Assembly (NCBI RefSeq): GCF_002953715.1
Contig: NZ_CP025012.1
Location: forward strand, 1,984,001-2,048,000
DNA: 64,000 nucleotides
Reading direction: 5' to 3'
Source: Rhizobium leguminosarum
GTDB taxonomy: Bacteria > Pseudomonadota > Alphaproteobacteria > Rhizobiales > Rhizobiaceae
Each line of letters begins with the position of its first letter. The first letter of the stretch is position 1. Below are positions 44,061 to 53,384 of the stretch, piece by piece. Below the pieces are notes generated by a model. The model did not search any database. It saw only the letters and a program-made list of their open reading frames with translations, and was not told the DNA's origin. The position numbers and the translations under genes are program-made.

Positions 44061-46476
44061 CGCCTATGCGGCCCTTAATCGTCCGGCGAGCTTCCTGGAG
44101 AGAGATGAAAGTAGGACCGGAAGGGATCTCGAGCCGCGCGGCGTCGGTCTTTAGCAGGTACCTGATGAAGATGTCCCGTAGTTCGACGAACTTCTGGGCG
44201 TTCGGGTGGATCGTGAGCTTCTTTAGTTCGTCTCGTATGGGCTGATCGGCGAGGCCGGTTACCAAGGCGGTCTGCTCGAGGTAGACGCTCGATGTGAGAA
44301 CCATTTCGAGGTGTGCCATGCCGCTTTCCTTGATCGCAACGCGGTCGGACAGCTCGACATCTTCCGCGTTGGGATCGAGCGTCTCGATCAGTCCGCGCTT
44401 GTAGAGCCTCCTGAGTGTCCGGAGCGTGATGTCCTCTGGAACGCCGCACTGATCGAAGTACGCGCAGAGGTCATCGGCGAGCCAATGCCGATCATCGGAC
44501 TCTCCCGCCTTCGAGGCGTTCAGCTTCTGACGCAGCACCCAAAGGGAATAGAATGGCAGGAGCGGCGATCCGGGCTTGGTCTGCTCGGTCACGAACACAT
44601 TGGTGACGAAGTCGTTCTCGATCTCGCTGAGGCGGTCGTACTCGCCTTTTATAAGGGCCCTGTGCGTCCTGAGACGATCCGCCGTCACGCTGGGACCGCC
44701 GAAGCTCGACCTGATGATGTCGTCGACCTTCAGCTCGGGGGACACGAAGATTCGCTCCGCCAGCTTCAGCATCCTTCGGATGTCGAAATTGCCGAGTCGA
44801 CCGATCAAGCCTGTGACATAGTCGTTGTCGACGAAAACCTTTTCGACGGTGTCCGCCATAACTCGGATGTCATTGATCTGAACACGGAAACCGCGTCTCG
44901 AGAAATACGCTTCTGTGGCGGGCTTCTCACCCTCCAACTTCTTCTTGATGAACGTAACGCGCCGCGAAATGATCTGTTTGGCGTCCGGGACGGGCAGGTA
45001 AAAGCTGCGCGATGTGTAGCTCTGCAAGGCCCCCGCTTTCGAAAGGCGCCATACCGACCGATCAGTGATCGGGACGATGTTAAAAACCGGGGCTGCGCTC
45101 TCCAACGAGTGCGCCAACTGGTAAACCTTGTCCTGAATCTCGAGCGGGAATTGGTCGGTATTGTCGAACACCAGGCAAGGCAGAAGCCCGTGACCTTTCA
45201 CGGCCCGATTAAGGAGAAGCCGGACATACTCGTCCGGCTGGGATTCCCGTCGGGTCTCGATGAGCCTGCCGAACTCAATCTTGAACGCGTTCTTGTCAGA
45301 CTCGTACAGGTGCCTCAGCGGCCCCTTCGAGAGGCGCTGGTAGTCATTGAAGAAGATACCCTGGAGCTCTTCATAGTCGGGTGCGGCGCCGGTCGTGATC
45401 CCCATCTCCAGCGCATTCCGGAGCTGAAGGATGCACCAGTCGATGGCGTTGGCGGGGGAGCCGGTGCTTTCGGCGAGGTCCACGCGCGCGAGCAGGCATT
45501 TCTTCCGGAGAGGCGGAGGAAGAATATCTCCGAAGAAGCGATCAATGAAAGTGGACTTGCCGGACCCCTTGTTACCGATCAGCAGTACGGTCTCGGCACG
45601 CTGCGCGGCCATGGCCCTTTCGATCTGGTCTTGCAGCGCGCCGCCGCGATTTGTGGCGATCGCAGAGACGTTGTTGAGCACGTTCTGGATGATCTTTTCG
45701 AGTTCGAGATCGGCCTTATGGCTCTCGGCGGTCTCGACGAAGCAGTCCCGCAGCATCTCCTTGTCCTGGTCGTTCGATAGGCGGGAGAAAAACTGCGCGA
45801 ATAGCTCCGCGGCGTCGCTTGCCATCGGGTCTCGGGCGCGCATCTTAGCCTCGTTCGGCGGGTACACCGTGTATTGCTGCTCGGCTTGCGAAACCGTGTA
45901 CCCCTCGGCGTCGTTCAGGTGGGCGAGATGCCGTTTGTCCAAGACTGCTCGCGGCGAGATCAGTTCGGTGAACGGCACGAAATATTCCACGACTGACTTC
46001 CAAGAGGGAAACAAGATCCCCTTTCCCTTTAGAGGCGGACGTCCATCGGTGCGGGAGGCGCGGAAGAAGAGCCATGTCAGTCCATCCGTCAGGACCGCGG
46101 TAGGCACGCCCTGCTCGGTCGCATAGGCAAGAGCCTGCCGTATTCCGTCCTTCATGGGTTTGGCAACCGGGCCGTCGAGAGCGATCGTCATCTTGTCGTT
46201 CGACTTCGTCTCCGGCGCGAGCAGTCCCGCCTTCTTGGCCTCGATGACGAAGAGATTTCGGCCCGAACCGGTTCGCACCAGATAGTCGATGAAACCGCTA
46301 CCTGTCGGAGGCTCGGTGAAGATGGCGTCGCGTTCCCAGCCAAGCACGTCGAGAAGGATTCGATCCAGCGCCTTGAAGCGTGTATCCGCTTCGTTCGGAC
46401 CCGACCGTAGTGCTCCGACGATTTCCGCCTCGATCTTCTGAAGTCTTTCGAAAGCGTCGTCGGATACATTGGTCAC
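43987..46476 (-). CDS. HsdR-like PD-(D/E)XK nuclease domain fused to a P-loop NTPase
   Basis: An 829-residue protein beginning with GTG at 46476. Residues 1-190 hold an HsdR_N-type restriction endonuclease core: Asp64 in GFIDYLV, Glu79-x-Lys81 in VIEAKK, and a Q114-xxx-Y118 (RQALAYA) motif as in type I restriction subunits. After a linker a P-loop NTPase follows with Walker A GNKGSGKST (301-309) and Walker B LVFDNTDQ (435-442), then helical and winged-helix-like parts. No methylase or specificity subunit adjoins. The plan (nuclease effector plus NTPase) resembles STAND/Avs-type antiviral proteins, but no sensor repeats are visible. The basic tail (QPRQASRDAGQDGARYRRRR) may be read-through. 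Confidence 0.75.
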   Translation of the reverse strand: MTNVSDDAFERLQKIEAEIVGALRSGPNEADTRFKALDRILLDVLGWERDAIFTEPPTGSGFIDYLVRTGSGRNLFVIEAKKAGLLAPETKSNDKMTIALDGPVAKPMKDGIRQALAYATEQGVPTAVLTDGLTWLFFRASRTDGRPPLKGKGILFPSWKSVVEYFVPFTELISPRAVLDKRHLAHLNDAEGYTVSQAEQQYTVYPPNEAKMRARDPMASDAAELFAQFFSRLSNDQDKEMLRDCFVETAESHKADLELEKIIQNVLNNVSAIATNRGGALQDQIERAMAAQRAETVLLIGNKGSGKSTFIDRFFGDILPPPLRKKCLLARVDLAESTGSPANAIDWCILQLRNALEMGITTGAAPDYEELQGIFFNDYQRLSKGPLRHLYESDKNAFKIEFGRLIETRRESQPDEYVRLLLNRAVKGHGLLPCLVFDNTDQFPLEIQDKVYQLAHSLESAAPVFNIVPITDRSVWRLSKAGALQSYTSRSFYLPVPDAKQIISRRVTFIKKKLEGEKPATEAYFSRRGFRVQINDIRVMADTVEKVFVDNDYVTGLIGRLGNFDIRRMLKLAERIFVSPELKVDDIIRSSFGGPSVTADRLRTHRALIKGEYDRLSEIENDFVTNVFVTEQTKPGSPLLPFYSLWVLRQKLNASKAGESDDRHWLADDLCAYFDQCGVPEDITLRTLRRLYKRGLIETLDPNAEDVELSDRVAIKESGMAHLEMVLTSSVYLEQTALVTGLADQPIRDELKKLTIHPNAQKFVELRDIFIRYLLKTDAARLEIPSGPTFISLQEARRTIKGRIGDERHQPRQASRDAGQDGARYRRRR

Positions 46477-47264
46477 GTGCGGTCCTCATCCCCAAATCAT
46501 CCACAACTTAAAGAGTAGCTACGCCCAAGTGATTCTGTCGAGGGGCCAACCTGGTCTTGTGGACGAATGCGGGGCAACGACGTCCGGCTGCGCCTACCGC
46601 TGGGTATGTCAATCTAGCCCTTCCCTCGGTTGCCGCCATCTGGTTCGTCGTGCTTGGACTGATCGTCACAACGATAGGCGACTTGTCGGAGGTCGTCCAT
46701 GAACCGGTGCGCGGCCGCCCGGTCGACTCGGGTTTCCGTCGTCGTCGACGAAGGCAAGATCGTCATCCGAAAAGCTTTCGGAGAGCATCCGGGCCCGAAT
46801 AGAAATGGTTTCATGCGAACCGACGCGAGAGCTACAAGACCTCTATCTTCAGGCTGTGAAAGTCGGCACGAGGAGACGTCGAGCGCTTGTTCGTGTTCGA
46901 AGACAGTGCGTCGATTGCGACGCTCGCCAAGACGATAGAGAAAGACGAACATCAGCCCACAGCCTCGCCGTTAGTGCCGCGTCTTTGAAAGCGAGTAGTT
47001 CGTCGGGCCCGGATCACGGCATTTTGACCGCGCGGCTATGCGACATCGAACCTTTTAAGGGCGGGGCGCACATGGGCCCAGAAACACAAGAGCTCCCCGT
47101 AGGGAGCTAAGCGTCTCGTATCCCAAAACTGAAATCTCGTTCAGCGAGCGAATCCGGTCCAGGACGATCTCGTAATAGGCGGTCGTCGCACCGAAGCGGT
47201 AGAGACTCGCCGCCGCGTCTGCTTCAGTTCGGCCGCGAGTTCGCTGATTTCGTCGAGCAAGGAA
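46477..47264. other. Gene-poor stretch with degenerate reading frames
   Basis: About 790 bp. On the plus strand, 46750-46975 gives coding-like fragments in two frames (SEKLSESIRARIEMVSCEPT and LFVFEDSASIATLAKTIEKD), suggesting a decayed small gene of unknown family. Nothing else was recognised. Confidence 0.35.
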
Positions 47265-47415
47265 CTGCTCTGGCTGGAGGAGTTTGCCGCCCCTTATTAC
47301 GCATTCAAGGACGTCGGCGCCCAGATCACGGTCGCGTCTCCGCGGGGGCGGGCAGCCGCCTATTGATCCCAAGAGTGATGAACCCTGCAATCATAACCCC
47401 TCGGCAAGATTTTGA
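47265..47415 (+). pseudogene. Fragment of a DJ-1/PfpI (type 1 glutamine amidotransferase-like) gene
   Basis: The frame at 47265 reads LLWLEEFAAPYYAFKDVGAQITVASPRG, the early strand-helix part of DJ-1/PfpI/Hsp31-type proteins, then shifts frame into GQPPIDPKSDEP, which also fits the family, and ends at 47413-47415. The catalytic Cys region is missing. This is a clear remnant. Confidence 0.7.
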
Positions 47416-47438
47416 TGGTTCTGACCTCGCGTGACCGC

Positions 47439-47717
47439 CTAGGAGACACCGGCAGGAAACCCGGCTTCGCTCATTCGCCTTCCTTTACATGTTTGGCCAG
47501 TTTCTGTTCGAGCGGCTCGAGGAGGTGACATGTGTGAGAAGAAATTGACGTTGACCATTGCGTTCGTCACCGCCCGGATCGCGCCCAACGCCTCACGAAG
47601 CTGATCGACGCTCAACTGCGCGGCCGGAAGAGAACCCAATCCCCCTGCCTTGCAGACGGCGATCACCATGTCGACCGCCGTCGCGCCGGTCATGGGAGCC
47701 TGCACTAAGGTGTTGCC
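47439..47717 (-). pseudogene. Fragment of a nitronate monooxygenase gene
   Basis: The minus strand reads NTLVQAPMTGATAVDMVIAV, CKAGGLGSLPAAQLSVDQL and REALGAIRAVTN..VNVNFFSH, the N-terminal FMN-binding part of the nitronate monooxygenase family (PMAG...NAGGLGSL...VNF). It breaks off after about 65 residues into unrelated sequence and a stop, so it is a truncated remnant. Confidence 0.75.
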
Positions 47718-47923
47718 TCGGCCGAATGCCTGACATGCCACCATACGAACGTATCGGCGACACCTTGGTACAATAGCTGACGCAGCCCTTTTGCCGGATG
47801 CTCTCGGCAGATTTTGGCGTCGAACCCGAGCCAAACACAAAACGGAATCATTCCGTCGGATATTCGCGCTCTCCTGACCAGGAGAGTCGACGACAAGCCG
47901 TTTCGCAAACCCGGAGGCAGGAC

Positions 47924-48643
47924 ATGAGCAAGACCGTCGTGATCACAGGAGCATCGCAGGGCATTGGCGCAGGATTGGTGAAAACCTTCATGGAGCGTCG
48001 CTACAACGTCGTCGCGACTTCGAGACGGATCAGCGAAACCGCTGGGTTCGACCGTTCGGGCGGGCTACAACTCATCGACGGAGACGTCGCGGATCCGGAA
48101 ACAGCCGAGCGCGTGTCTCGAGTGGCGATAGAGCAGTTCGGCTCTATCGACGCACTTGTCAACAATGCCGGGATCTTTCTGACAAAGCCCTTCCTGGAGT
48201 TCACGCTCGACGACTTCCGTCAGCTTACGTCGACGAACGTCGAAGGATTCATCCACTTCACCAAACACGCGGTTCGCCAGATGCTCCGACAGAAGTCTGG
48301 GGGTAGCATTGTCAGCGTGACGACGTCGCTGACGGACCATCCCATCGCCGGCGTGAACGCCTCGGTGGCGATGATCACCAAAGGCGGGATCGACGCGGCG
48401 ACGCGAAACCTCGCCATGGAGTTTGCCACGGAGAACATCCGCGTGAATTGCGTCGCACCAGGAATCGTCGATACTCCGATGCACGCGAAGGATTCCAAGG
48501 ACTTCCTTAAATCCCTGTCGCCCATGGGCACGATTTCACCTGTCCAGGCGATCGTCGACGCCGTCGTCTTCCTAACGGAAGCGGCTCATGTCACCGGGGA
48601 GGTGCTGCACGTCGATAACGGCGCACATCTGGGCAAATGGTGA
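47924..48643 (+). CDS. SDR-family oxidoreductase
   Basis: A 239-residue short-chain dehydrogenase: cofactor loop TGASQGIG, NNAG (VNNAGIF), and the C-terminal NCVAPGIVDTPM. The usual YxxxK is altered: the tyrosine position lies in NASVAMITKGGI, so Tyr is replaced by Met (MITK) while Lys is kept. Catalysis by the usual mechanism is doubtful. ATG at 47924 has GGAGGCAGGAC before it. Its stop overlaps the RidA start by 7 nt: first gene of a three-gene operon. Confidence 0.88.
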   Translation: MSKTVVITGASQGIGAGLVKTFMERRYNVVATSRRISETAGFDRSGGLQLIDGDVADPETAERVSRVAIEQFGSIDALVNNAGIFLTKPFLEFTLDDFRQLTSTNVEGFIHFTKHAVRQMLRQKSGGSIVSVTTSLTDHPIAGVNASVAMITKGGIDAATRNLAMEFATENIRVNCVAPGIVDTPMHAKDSKDFLKSLSPMGTISPVQAIVDAVVFLTEAAHVTGEVLHVDNGAHLGKW

Positions 48644-49140
48644 GCGCCGCGGCCGCTCGGAGTAGCGATCCAGAACTCCGCCTGAAAGAACTGAGCATCG
48701 AGCTCCCCCCAGCTCCGACGCCGTTCGGCGCCTATGTCGAAGCCGTCCAGTGCGGTTCATTGCTGTTCGTGAGCGGCATGCTTCCCGTGATCGGGCACGA
48801 TGCGAAATACCTCGGGCGGGTGGGAAGCGAGCTGTCGGTTGCCGAAGGCTACGATGCCGCGCGAACGGCCTGCCTCAGCGGGCTTGCTGCGGCCAGGGCA
48901 CATCTCGGCACGCTCAACTCCGTTCGCTCGATCGCCAAACTCGGCGTCTACATCGCGTCAAATGCGGACTTCCGAGAGCATCCCAAAGTCGCGGACGGCG
49001 CCTCCGAGCTCCTTCTCCAGGTTTTCGGGGCCGACAAGGTCCCTCCCCGCATCGTTCTGGGTGTCGCCAGCATACCGCTGGGGATGCCGATCGAAGTCGA
49101 ACTCGTATTCGAGCTCGAAGCCACGCGAGAGTCTCGCTAA
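48637..49140 (+). CDS. RidA/YjgF family protein
   Basis: A 167-residue protein of the RidA superfamily: LPPAPTPFGAYVEAVQCGSLLFVSGMLPVIG, then DAARTACLSGLAAARAHLGTLNSVRSIAKLGVYIASNADFREHP and PPRIVLGVASIPLGMPIEVELVFEL. The final part matches the archetypal R.xxGVxxLPxGxxVEV motif, with the deaminase Arg kept (PPRIVLG). RidA enzymes hydrolyse reactive enamine/imine intermediates. It is translated with overlap from the SDR gene. Confidence 0.9.
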   Translation: MVSAAAARSSDPELRLKELSIELPPAPTPFGAYVEAVQCGSLLFVSGMLPVIGHDAKYLGRVGSELSVAEGYDAARTACLSGLAAARAHLGTLNSVRSIAKLGVYIASNADFREHPKVADGASELLLQVFGADKVPPRIVLGVASIPLGMPIEVELVFELEATRESR

Positions 49141-49162
49141 CCCCCTACACATAGAGGCAATC

Positions 49163-50164
49163 ATGAAAATTCAGTCAGATCGAAATCCCGAGTTCGCCTC
49201 GACCTCCGTGGCCGGAGCATCGAAATTCCTGACCGCGGCCGCCGTGCTCATGCTCCCCGCGCTGGCGCTCTCCGGACAGCCGGCGGCTCTTGCCAAGGCG
49301 GACCGGCCGGACAAGACGAGCCCGCAGGAGACCGCGGCTCAAACGGAGGTCCGAATCGACAAGCGCACGACCGCATACTGGCGCGTGACGTTCGACAATC
49401 CACCGTTCAACATTTTCGGTCCGGAGACGATCCCGCAATTCGAGAAGGTGGTTTCGGAGATCGAGAACGACCCGAACCTCAAGGTCGTAGTCTTTGATAG
49501 CGCCGTGCCTGGGTTCTTTCTGACCCATTACAACTTCACGCCGCCCCTCGCAGAGTCGACCGGTCTGCCTTCCGGACCAACCGGTCTGCATCCCCTTCCC
49601 GACATGCTCGTGCGCATCAGCAAGTCGCCGGTCGTTTCCATCAGTCTCATCCGCGGCCGTGCGACGGGCGTCGGCAGCGAGCTGGCGCTAGCAAGCGACA
49701 TGCGCTTCGCAAGCCGCGAAAAGGCGATTCTCTCCCAATGGGAAGTCGGCGCGGGGCTGGTTCCAGGCGGCGGACCGATGGCGAGGCTCCCCAGACTGAT
49801 GGGTCGCGGACGAGCGCTTGAAGTGCTGCTGGGATCCGATGATGTGAACGGCGATCTCGCCGAGAAGTACGGCTACGTCAATCGCTCGCTTCCGGACAGC
49901 GAACTGGACGGCTTCGTCGACGCCCTTGCCACGCGCATTTCGGGATTCGACCGCCAGGCCATCGCGGACACGAAGCGGCTTGTCGATTTCGCGAGCCTTC
50001 CCTCCGATCCCGAAATCGGCGCCGGGTGGGATGCCTTCATCACGTCTGTTCTGCGTCCGTCGACGCAGGTGAAAATCGGAAAGCTCATGAAAATGGGCCT
50101 GCAGACCAATCCTGACGTCGAAGCCCGTCTTGGTCACTACACGCAGACCTTGGCCGACAAGTAG
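49163..50164 (+). CDS. Secreted enoyl-CoA hydratase/isomerase-like protein
   Basis: A 333-residue protein whose N-terminus (ASKFLTAAAVLMLPALALSGQPAALA) is a signal peptide, unusual for a crotonase. The crotonase fold follows: AYWRVTFDNPPFNIFGPETIPQFEKVVSEIE, VVVFDSAVPGFFLTHYNF, and ISLIRGRATGVGSELALASDMRFASREKA. The oxyanion Gly pair is kept (GRATGVGSELALA), while substrate residues are uncertain. A periplasmic crotonase would not see cytoplasmic CoA esters, so it may act otherwise. It is the third gene of the SDR-RidA operon, 22 nt behind. Confidence 0.82.
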   Translation: MKIQSDRNPEFASTSVAGASKFLTAAAVLMLPALALSGQPAALAKADRPDKTSPQETAAQTEVRIDKRTTAYWRVTFDNPPFNIFGPETIPQFEKVVSEIENDPNLKVVVFDSAVPGFFLTHYNFTPPLAESTGLPSGPTGLHPLPDMLVRISKSPVVSISLIRGRATGVGSELALASDMRFASREKAILSQWEVGAGLVPGGGPMARLPRLMGRGRALEVLLGSDDVNGDLAEKYGYVNRSLPDSELDGFVDALATRISGFDRQAIADTKRLVDFASLPSDPEIGAGWDAFITSVLRPSTQVKIGKLMKMGLQTNPDVEARLGHYTQTLADK

Positions 50165-50284
50165 GCCGAACCTGTGCTCGCGGGAAGATCCGGCAGGTCG
50201 AACGCGGGTACCTTCGAATTCCAAATCGCTGCGTGGTCCGCATCATCTCCGACGGGCAACAGGTATCACTTGGTCGTAGAAGGC

Positions 50285-53125
50285 CTACCTGTATCGATCG
50301 AGCAGCTCCTTCGCGCGCAATAATTTTGGGTATGCGTGTCCTTCAGTGAAACGTTCGAATACGGGTAAGACGAATTTGCGGGCGTTGTCCGCGTCTTCGC
50401 CGTCATCTTTGAGAGACTCGACGAGATTGATCCCAGCGGCGAGCTGCCAGTAAATGGCGTCTTGTCGGGACGCTTGCTGCATAGCTTGCCGGAATAGGTT
50501 TCCGACAAGTGAGGGTGGGCTTAAGCCTTGATCCCTGAGGATCTCCCCCTTTTTTCGCAGTATTTCCGGAATCATCCAGCGGTAGCCGTTCTCCTCCGAG
50601 AAGCTGAATGCATTCCCAATCTCATTCAGACCTTCGTTGAAACGGCCCATGGTCCGCATTGCGGATGCAAGTTCGCAAAGGAAAAACGGATAGAAGAGGA
50701 GATACGCCGCATCATGCATCTCGCGCAGACCGGATCGGAGGGCTTCTACCCCTTCGGCCGGTTCGCGTGATCTGGCCGCCACGCTTCCTCTGACGCACTG
50801 CCCGACGGCATGAAAAGGGCGCAAACCGTGCTGGTATGAATGTTCGCGCAGTTCTTCGCCCCACTCCTTTGCTCGGTGCAAGTCATCGATGCTCAATGAT
50901 ACGAATCCGGCGGCCCATGCGAGCGCGACACACAGCACGAAAGGCTGCCGCGTTTGCCGCGCTTCCTTGATTGAGTCCTCCGCCAACCTGACCGCGGAGT
51001 CCAATCGACCTTGCGAAATCAAGTTGACGGTATTGTGAGACATGGACGACGTCCGCATGTCCGCACCCAGTCGCAGCATATCTATCCGGCGAGTTTGAAA
51101 GGGTGAATGTTTTGCCGCCCAATCGAGCCGCTCTGAAGCCTCTCGGTGCTGGCCCAGATAGGTCTGGGGAATTCCCACCAACCATGCCGCCGTCGCACGC
51201 GCGTGCTCGTCCTTTTCCTTGACGACTTCCTCATACTCGCGAGCGAAGGTCAGCGCATCGTCAAGCGCCATGGAGCGCGCGGAAAACAGCCATAATGCGC
51301 AGGTGACGCGCTCGATATAGTCGAAGTCATTGAATGTCTTTGCGAGCGCCAAGGCACCGATGAGAACCTCCTTGCCACGATGGCTCATGCCATGGGTGTA
51401 AATCAGCGCGAATCCCAGGGCGCACCGCAGCACCATCTCCGTACGGGTTCCGCTTTCGTCTCCGATAGAGTTGAGCGCACGCTTAGCCCAATCGCCTGCT
51501 TCCGATACGATGGATATCGCAGTCCAGAAATCGCTGGTACTCGCAGCAAGTTTCGCTCCGAGAACTCCGTCACCTTCCTGGGAGAGAGCCCAGCCCAGGG
51601 CGGCGCGAAGGTTGTCGATTTCACGCCGATAGGGGGCGATGTTCTCGATCGCGCCCTGAAGACGGTGTTTCTCTGAGAACGGGTGAAAGAACTTGAGGAA
51701 GAACTTGACAAACCTACGCATTGCACGTCGGAAGTCGTCGCGGGCTCCAAGCTTTTCCAACGCATACACTCGCACGGTTTCAAGAAGGCGCCAGCGAGGA
51801 GCAGCTTCGGATCCTTCGAAGGTTACCAGCGACTTTGAGACGAGATTGGAAATTCCTAGGGCAGCTTCCGCCTCAGGCTCACTGCTGACTGCCGTTGCTG
51901 CCTCCAGGGTGAAGCCGGCGGGGAAAATTGCCAGGTTGCAGAGGAGCTCGCGCTCGTTTTGAGGCAGCAGTTGATAGCTCCAATCCAGAGCCGCACGCAG
52001 CGTCTGGTGGCGGGGCAGCGCCGTTCGGCGGCCCCCCGTCAAGAGCACGAAGCGATCATCCAATCGGCCGGCGATCTGCTGTATTCCCAAGGTCGCAGCG
52101 CGGGCGGCAGCAAACTCGATAGCTAGCGGAATCCCATCGAGACGGCGACAAATTCCCGCAATGGCCGACAGTTTTTCTGCGTCCGGCGTAAAGTCCCACT
52201 GCAAGGCTCGGGTACGCGCCACAAAAAGTTGAATGGCACTGTGTTCGACAATGTCGACACTGGCTTCCCCGACTGGCACCTCCAGCGGAGGGACCCGGTA
52301 GGCGTACTCCCCTTCGATCCGAAGAAGCTCTCGGCTAGTCGCGACCACCGTCACGTTTTGGCAAGTACGGACGATTGCCTCCACAACCGCCGCAGCCGCA
52401 TCGATCAGATGTTCGCAGTTATCGATGACCAGCAACATCTTTCTGCCGCCGATGGCCCGTGCGACCAGATCCGCGGAAATCTCCTCACTTTGAAGGTGGA
52501 GATCGAGCCTCTGAGCGACAGTAGTGCACACAAGCGCTGGATCCGAGACTCCCACAAGTTCGACAAAGAACGCGTCACCGTCATAGGAAGGAAGCAGATG
52601 ACGGGCGATCTCGGACGCCAGCACGGTCTTGCCGATCCCTCCTGGCCCGGTCAACGTCACAACCCTGTACGCCGATGTCAGCGTTAGAACCTGCGCAATT
52701 GCCGCTTCGCGCCCGATAAGGTCGGACGCCGATGCGGGAATGTTCGTGAGGTAGGGACGGTCGGCAGACCGCAAACGCACAGGAGGCGTCGAAGCTTCTG
52801 CAGCGCGGTGGCTCGACCAGTCGCCAAGTAGTCGGTATCCGCGACCCGGAATAGTTTTCAGTAAGTTGCGGTCCTTGCCTAGCGCCTTCCGAATGGCTGA
52901 TATGTGGACCTGAATCGTGTTTTCCTCGACCACGATGCCCGGCCAGACACGTTTCATCAGGTCGTCCCTGGACACGATGTCGCCGGCAGAAACGACCAGC
53001 GTTTCCAAAATGTCGAAGGCGCGGCTGCCGATTGGAACTGGCGTTCCTAGCGCTCGTAACTCTCGCGTCGCGAGGTCCAACTCCCAGCCACAGAACTCGA
53101 AAAGACTTTTCTCGATTTGTCCCAA
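50285..53125 (-). CDS. Winged-helix transcriptional regulator with STAND-like ATPase and TPR-like C-terminus
   Basis: A 946-residue protein. Residues 1-100 are an OmpR/CadC-type DNA-binding winged helix (SRDDLMKRVWPGIVVEENTIQVHISAIRKALGKD..IPGRGYRL). A P-loop ATPase follows with Walker A TGPGGIGKT (159-167), LLVIDNCEH and IPLAIEFAAARAATLG. The C-terminal 450 residues are helical and TPR-like. This winged helix plus LuxR/AfsR-like ATPase layout is a common rhizobial one-component regulator. No ATG fits well; TTG at 53125 is the likely start. It is convergent with the SDR-RidA operon and divergent from the response regulator. Confidence 0.87.
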   Translation of the reverse strand: MGQIEKSLFEFCGWELDLATRELRALGTPVPIGSRAFDILETLVVSAGDIVSRDDLMKRVWPGIVVEENTIQVHISAIRKALGKDRNLLKTIPGRGYRLLGDWSSHRAAEASTPPVRLRSADRPYLTNIPASASDLIGREAAIAQVLTLTSAYRVVTLTGPGGIGKTVLASEIARHLLPSYDGDAFFVELVGVSDPALVCTTVAQRLDLHLQSEEISADLVARAIGGRKMLLVIDNCEHLIDAAAAVVEAIVRTCQNVTVVATSRELLRIEGEYAYRVPPLEVPVGEASVDIVEHSAIQLFVARTRALQWDFTPDAEKLSAIAGICRRLDGIPLAIEFAAARAATLGIQQIAGRLDDRFVLLTGGRRTALPRHQTLRAALDWSYQLLPQNERELLCNLAIFPAGFTLEAATAVSSEPEAEAALGISNLVSKSLVTFEGSEAAPRWRLLETVRVYALEKLGARDDFRRAMRRFVKFFLKFFHPFSEKHRLQGAIENIAPYRREIDNLRAALGWALSQEGDGVLGAKLAASTSDFWTAISIVSEAGDWAKRALNSIGDESGTRTEMVLRCALGFALIYTHGMSHRGKEVLIGALALAKTFNDFDYIERVTCALWLFSARSMALDDALTFAREYEEVVKEKDEHARATAAWLVGIPQTYLGQHREASERLDWAAKHSPFQTRRIDMLRLGADMRTSSMSHNTVNLISQGRLDSAVRLAEDSIKEARQTRQPFVLCVALAWAAGFVSLSIDDLHRAKEWGEELREHSYQHGLRPFHAVGQCVRGSVAARSREPAEGVEALRSGLREMHDAAYLLFYPFFLCELASAMRTMGRFNEGLNEIGNAFSFSEENGYRWMIPEILRKKGEILRDQGLSPPSLVGNLFRQAMQQASRQDAIYWQLAAGINLVESLKDDGEDADNARKFVLPVFERFTEGHAYPKLLRAKELLDRYR

Positions 53126-53384
53126 GCGATCTAATCCGTTTCGCGATGTCCCTAGTAATTGGGGCCAAAGAACTCCAAGACTGCAAGCGAAAATGATGAC
53201 AGTCGATGTCAGCTCGGCAGCATTTCTTCAGATCTTTTCAGATTCTTTCAAGCCACTTAAGTCGATTTGAAGACCACGATTCGCTAGACATGCACCATCA
53301 GCATATCGCGGCCTTAGTCGCCGTACGCGCATTCTATTTCTGGCAACGTTTAGATTTCCCGCTGAAAGAACGATGGAGAATAGC

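Noticed and set aside
44311..45780. Plus-strand open frame of 489 codons opposite the nuclease-NTPase
   Set aside because: Antisense shadow; the minus strand carries ordered nuclease and Walker motifs.
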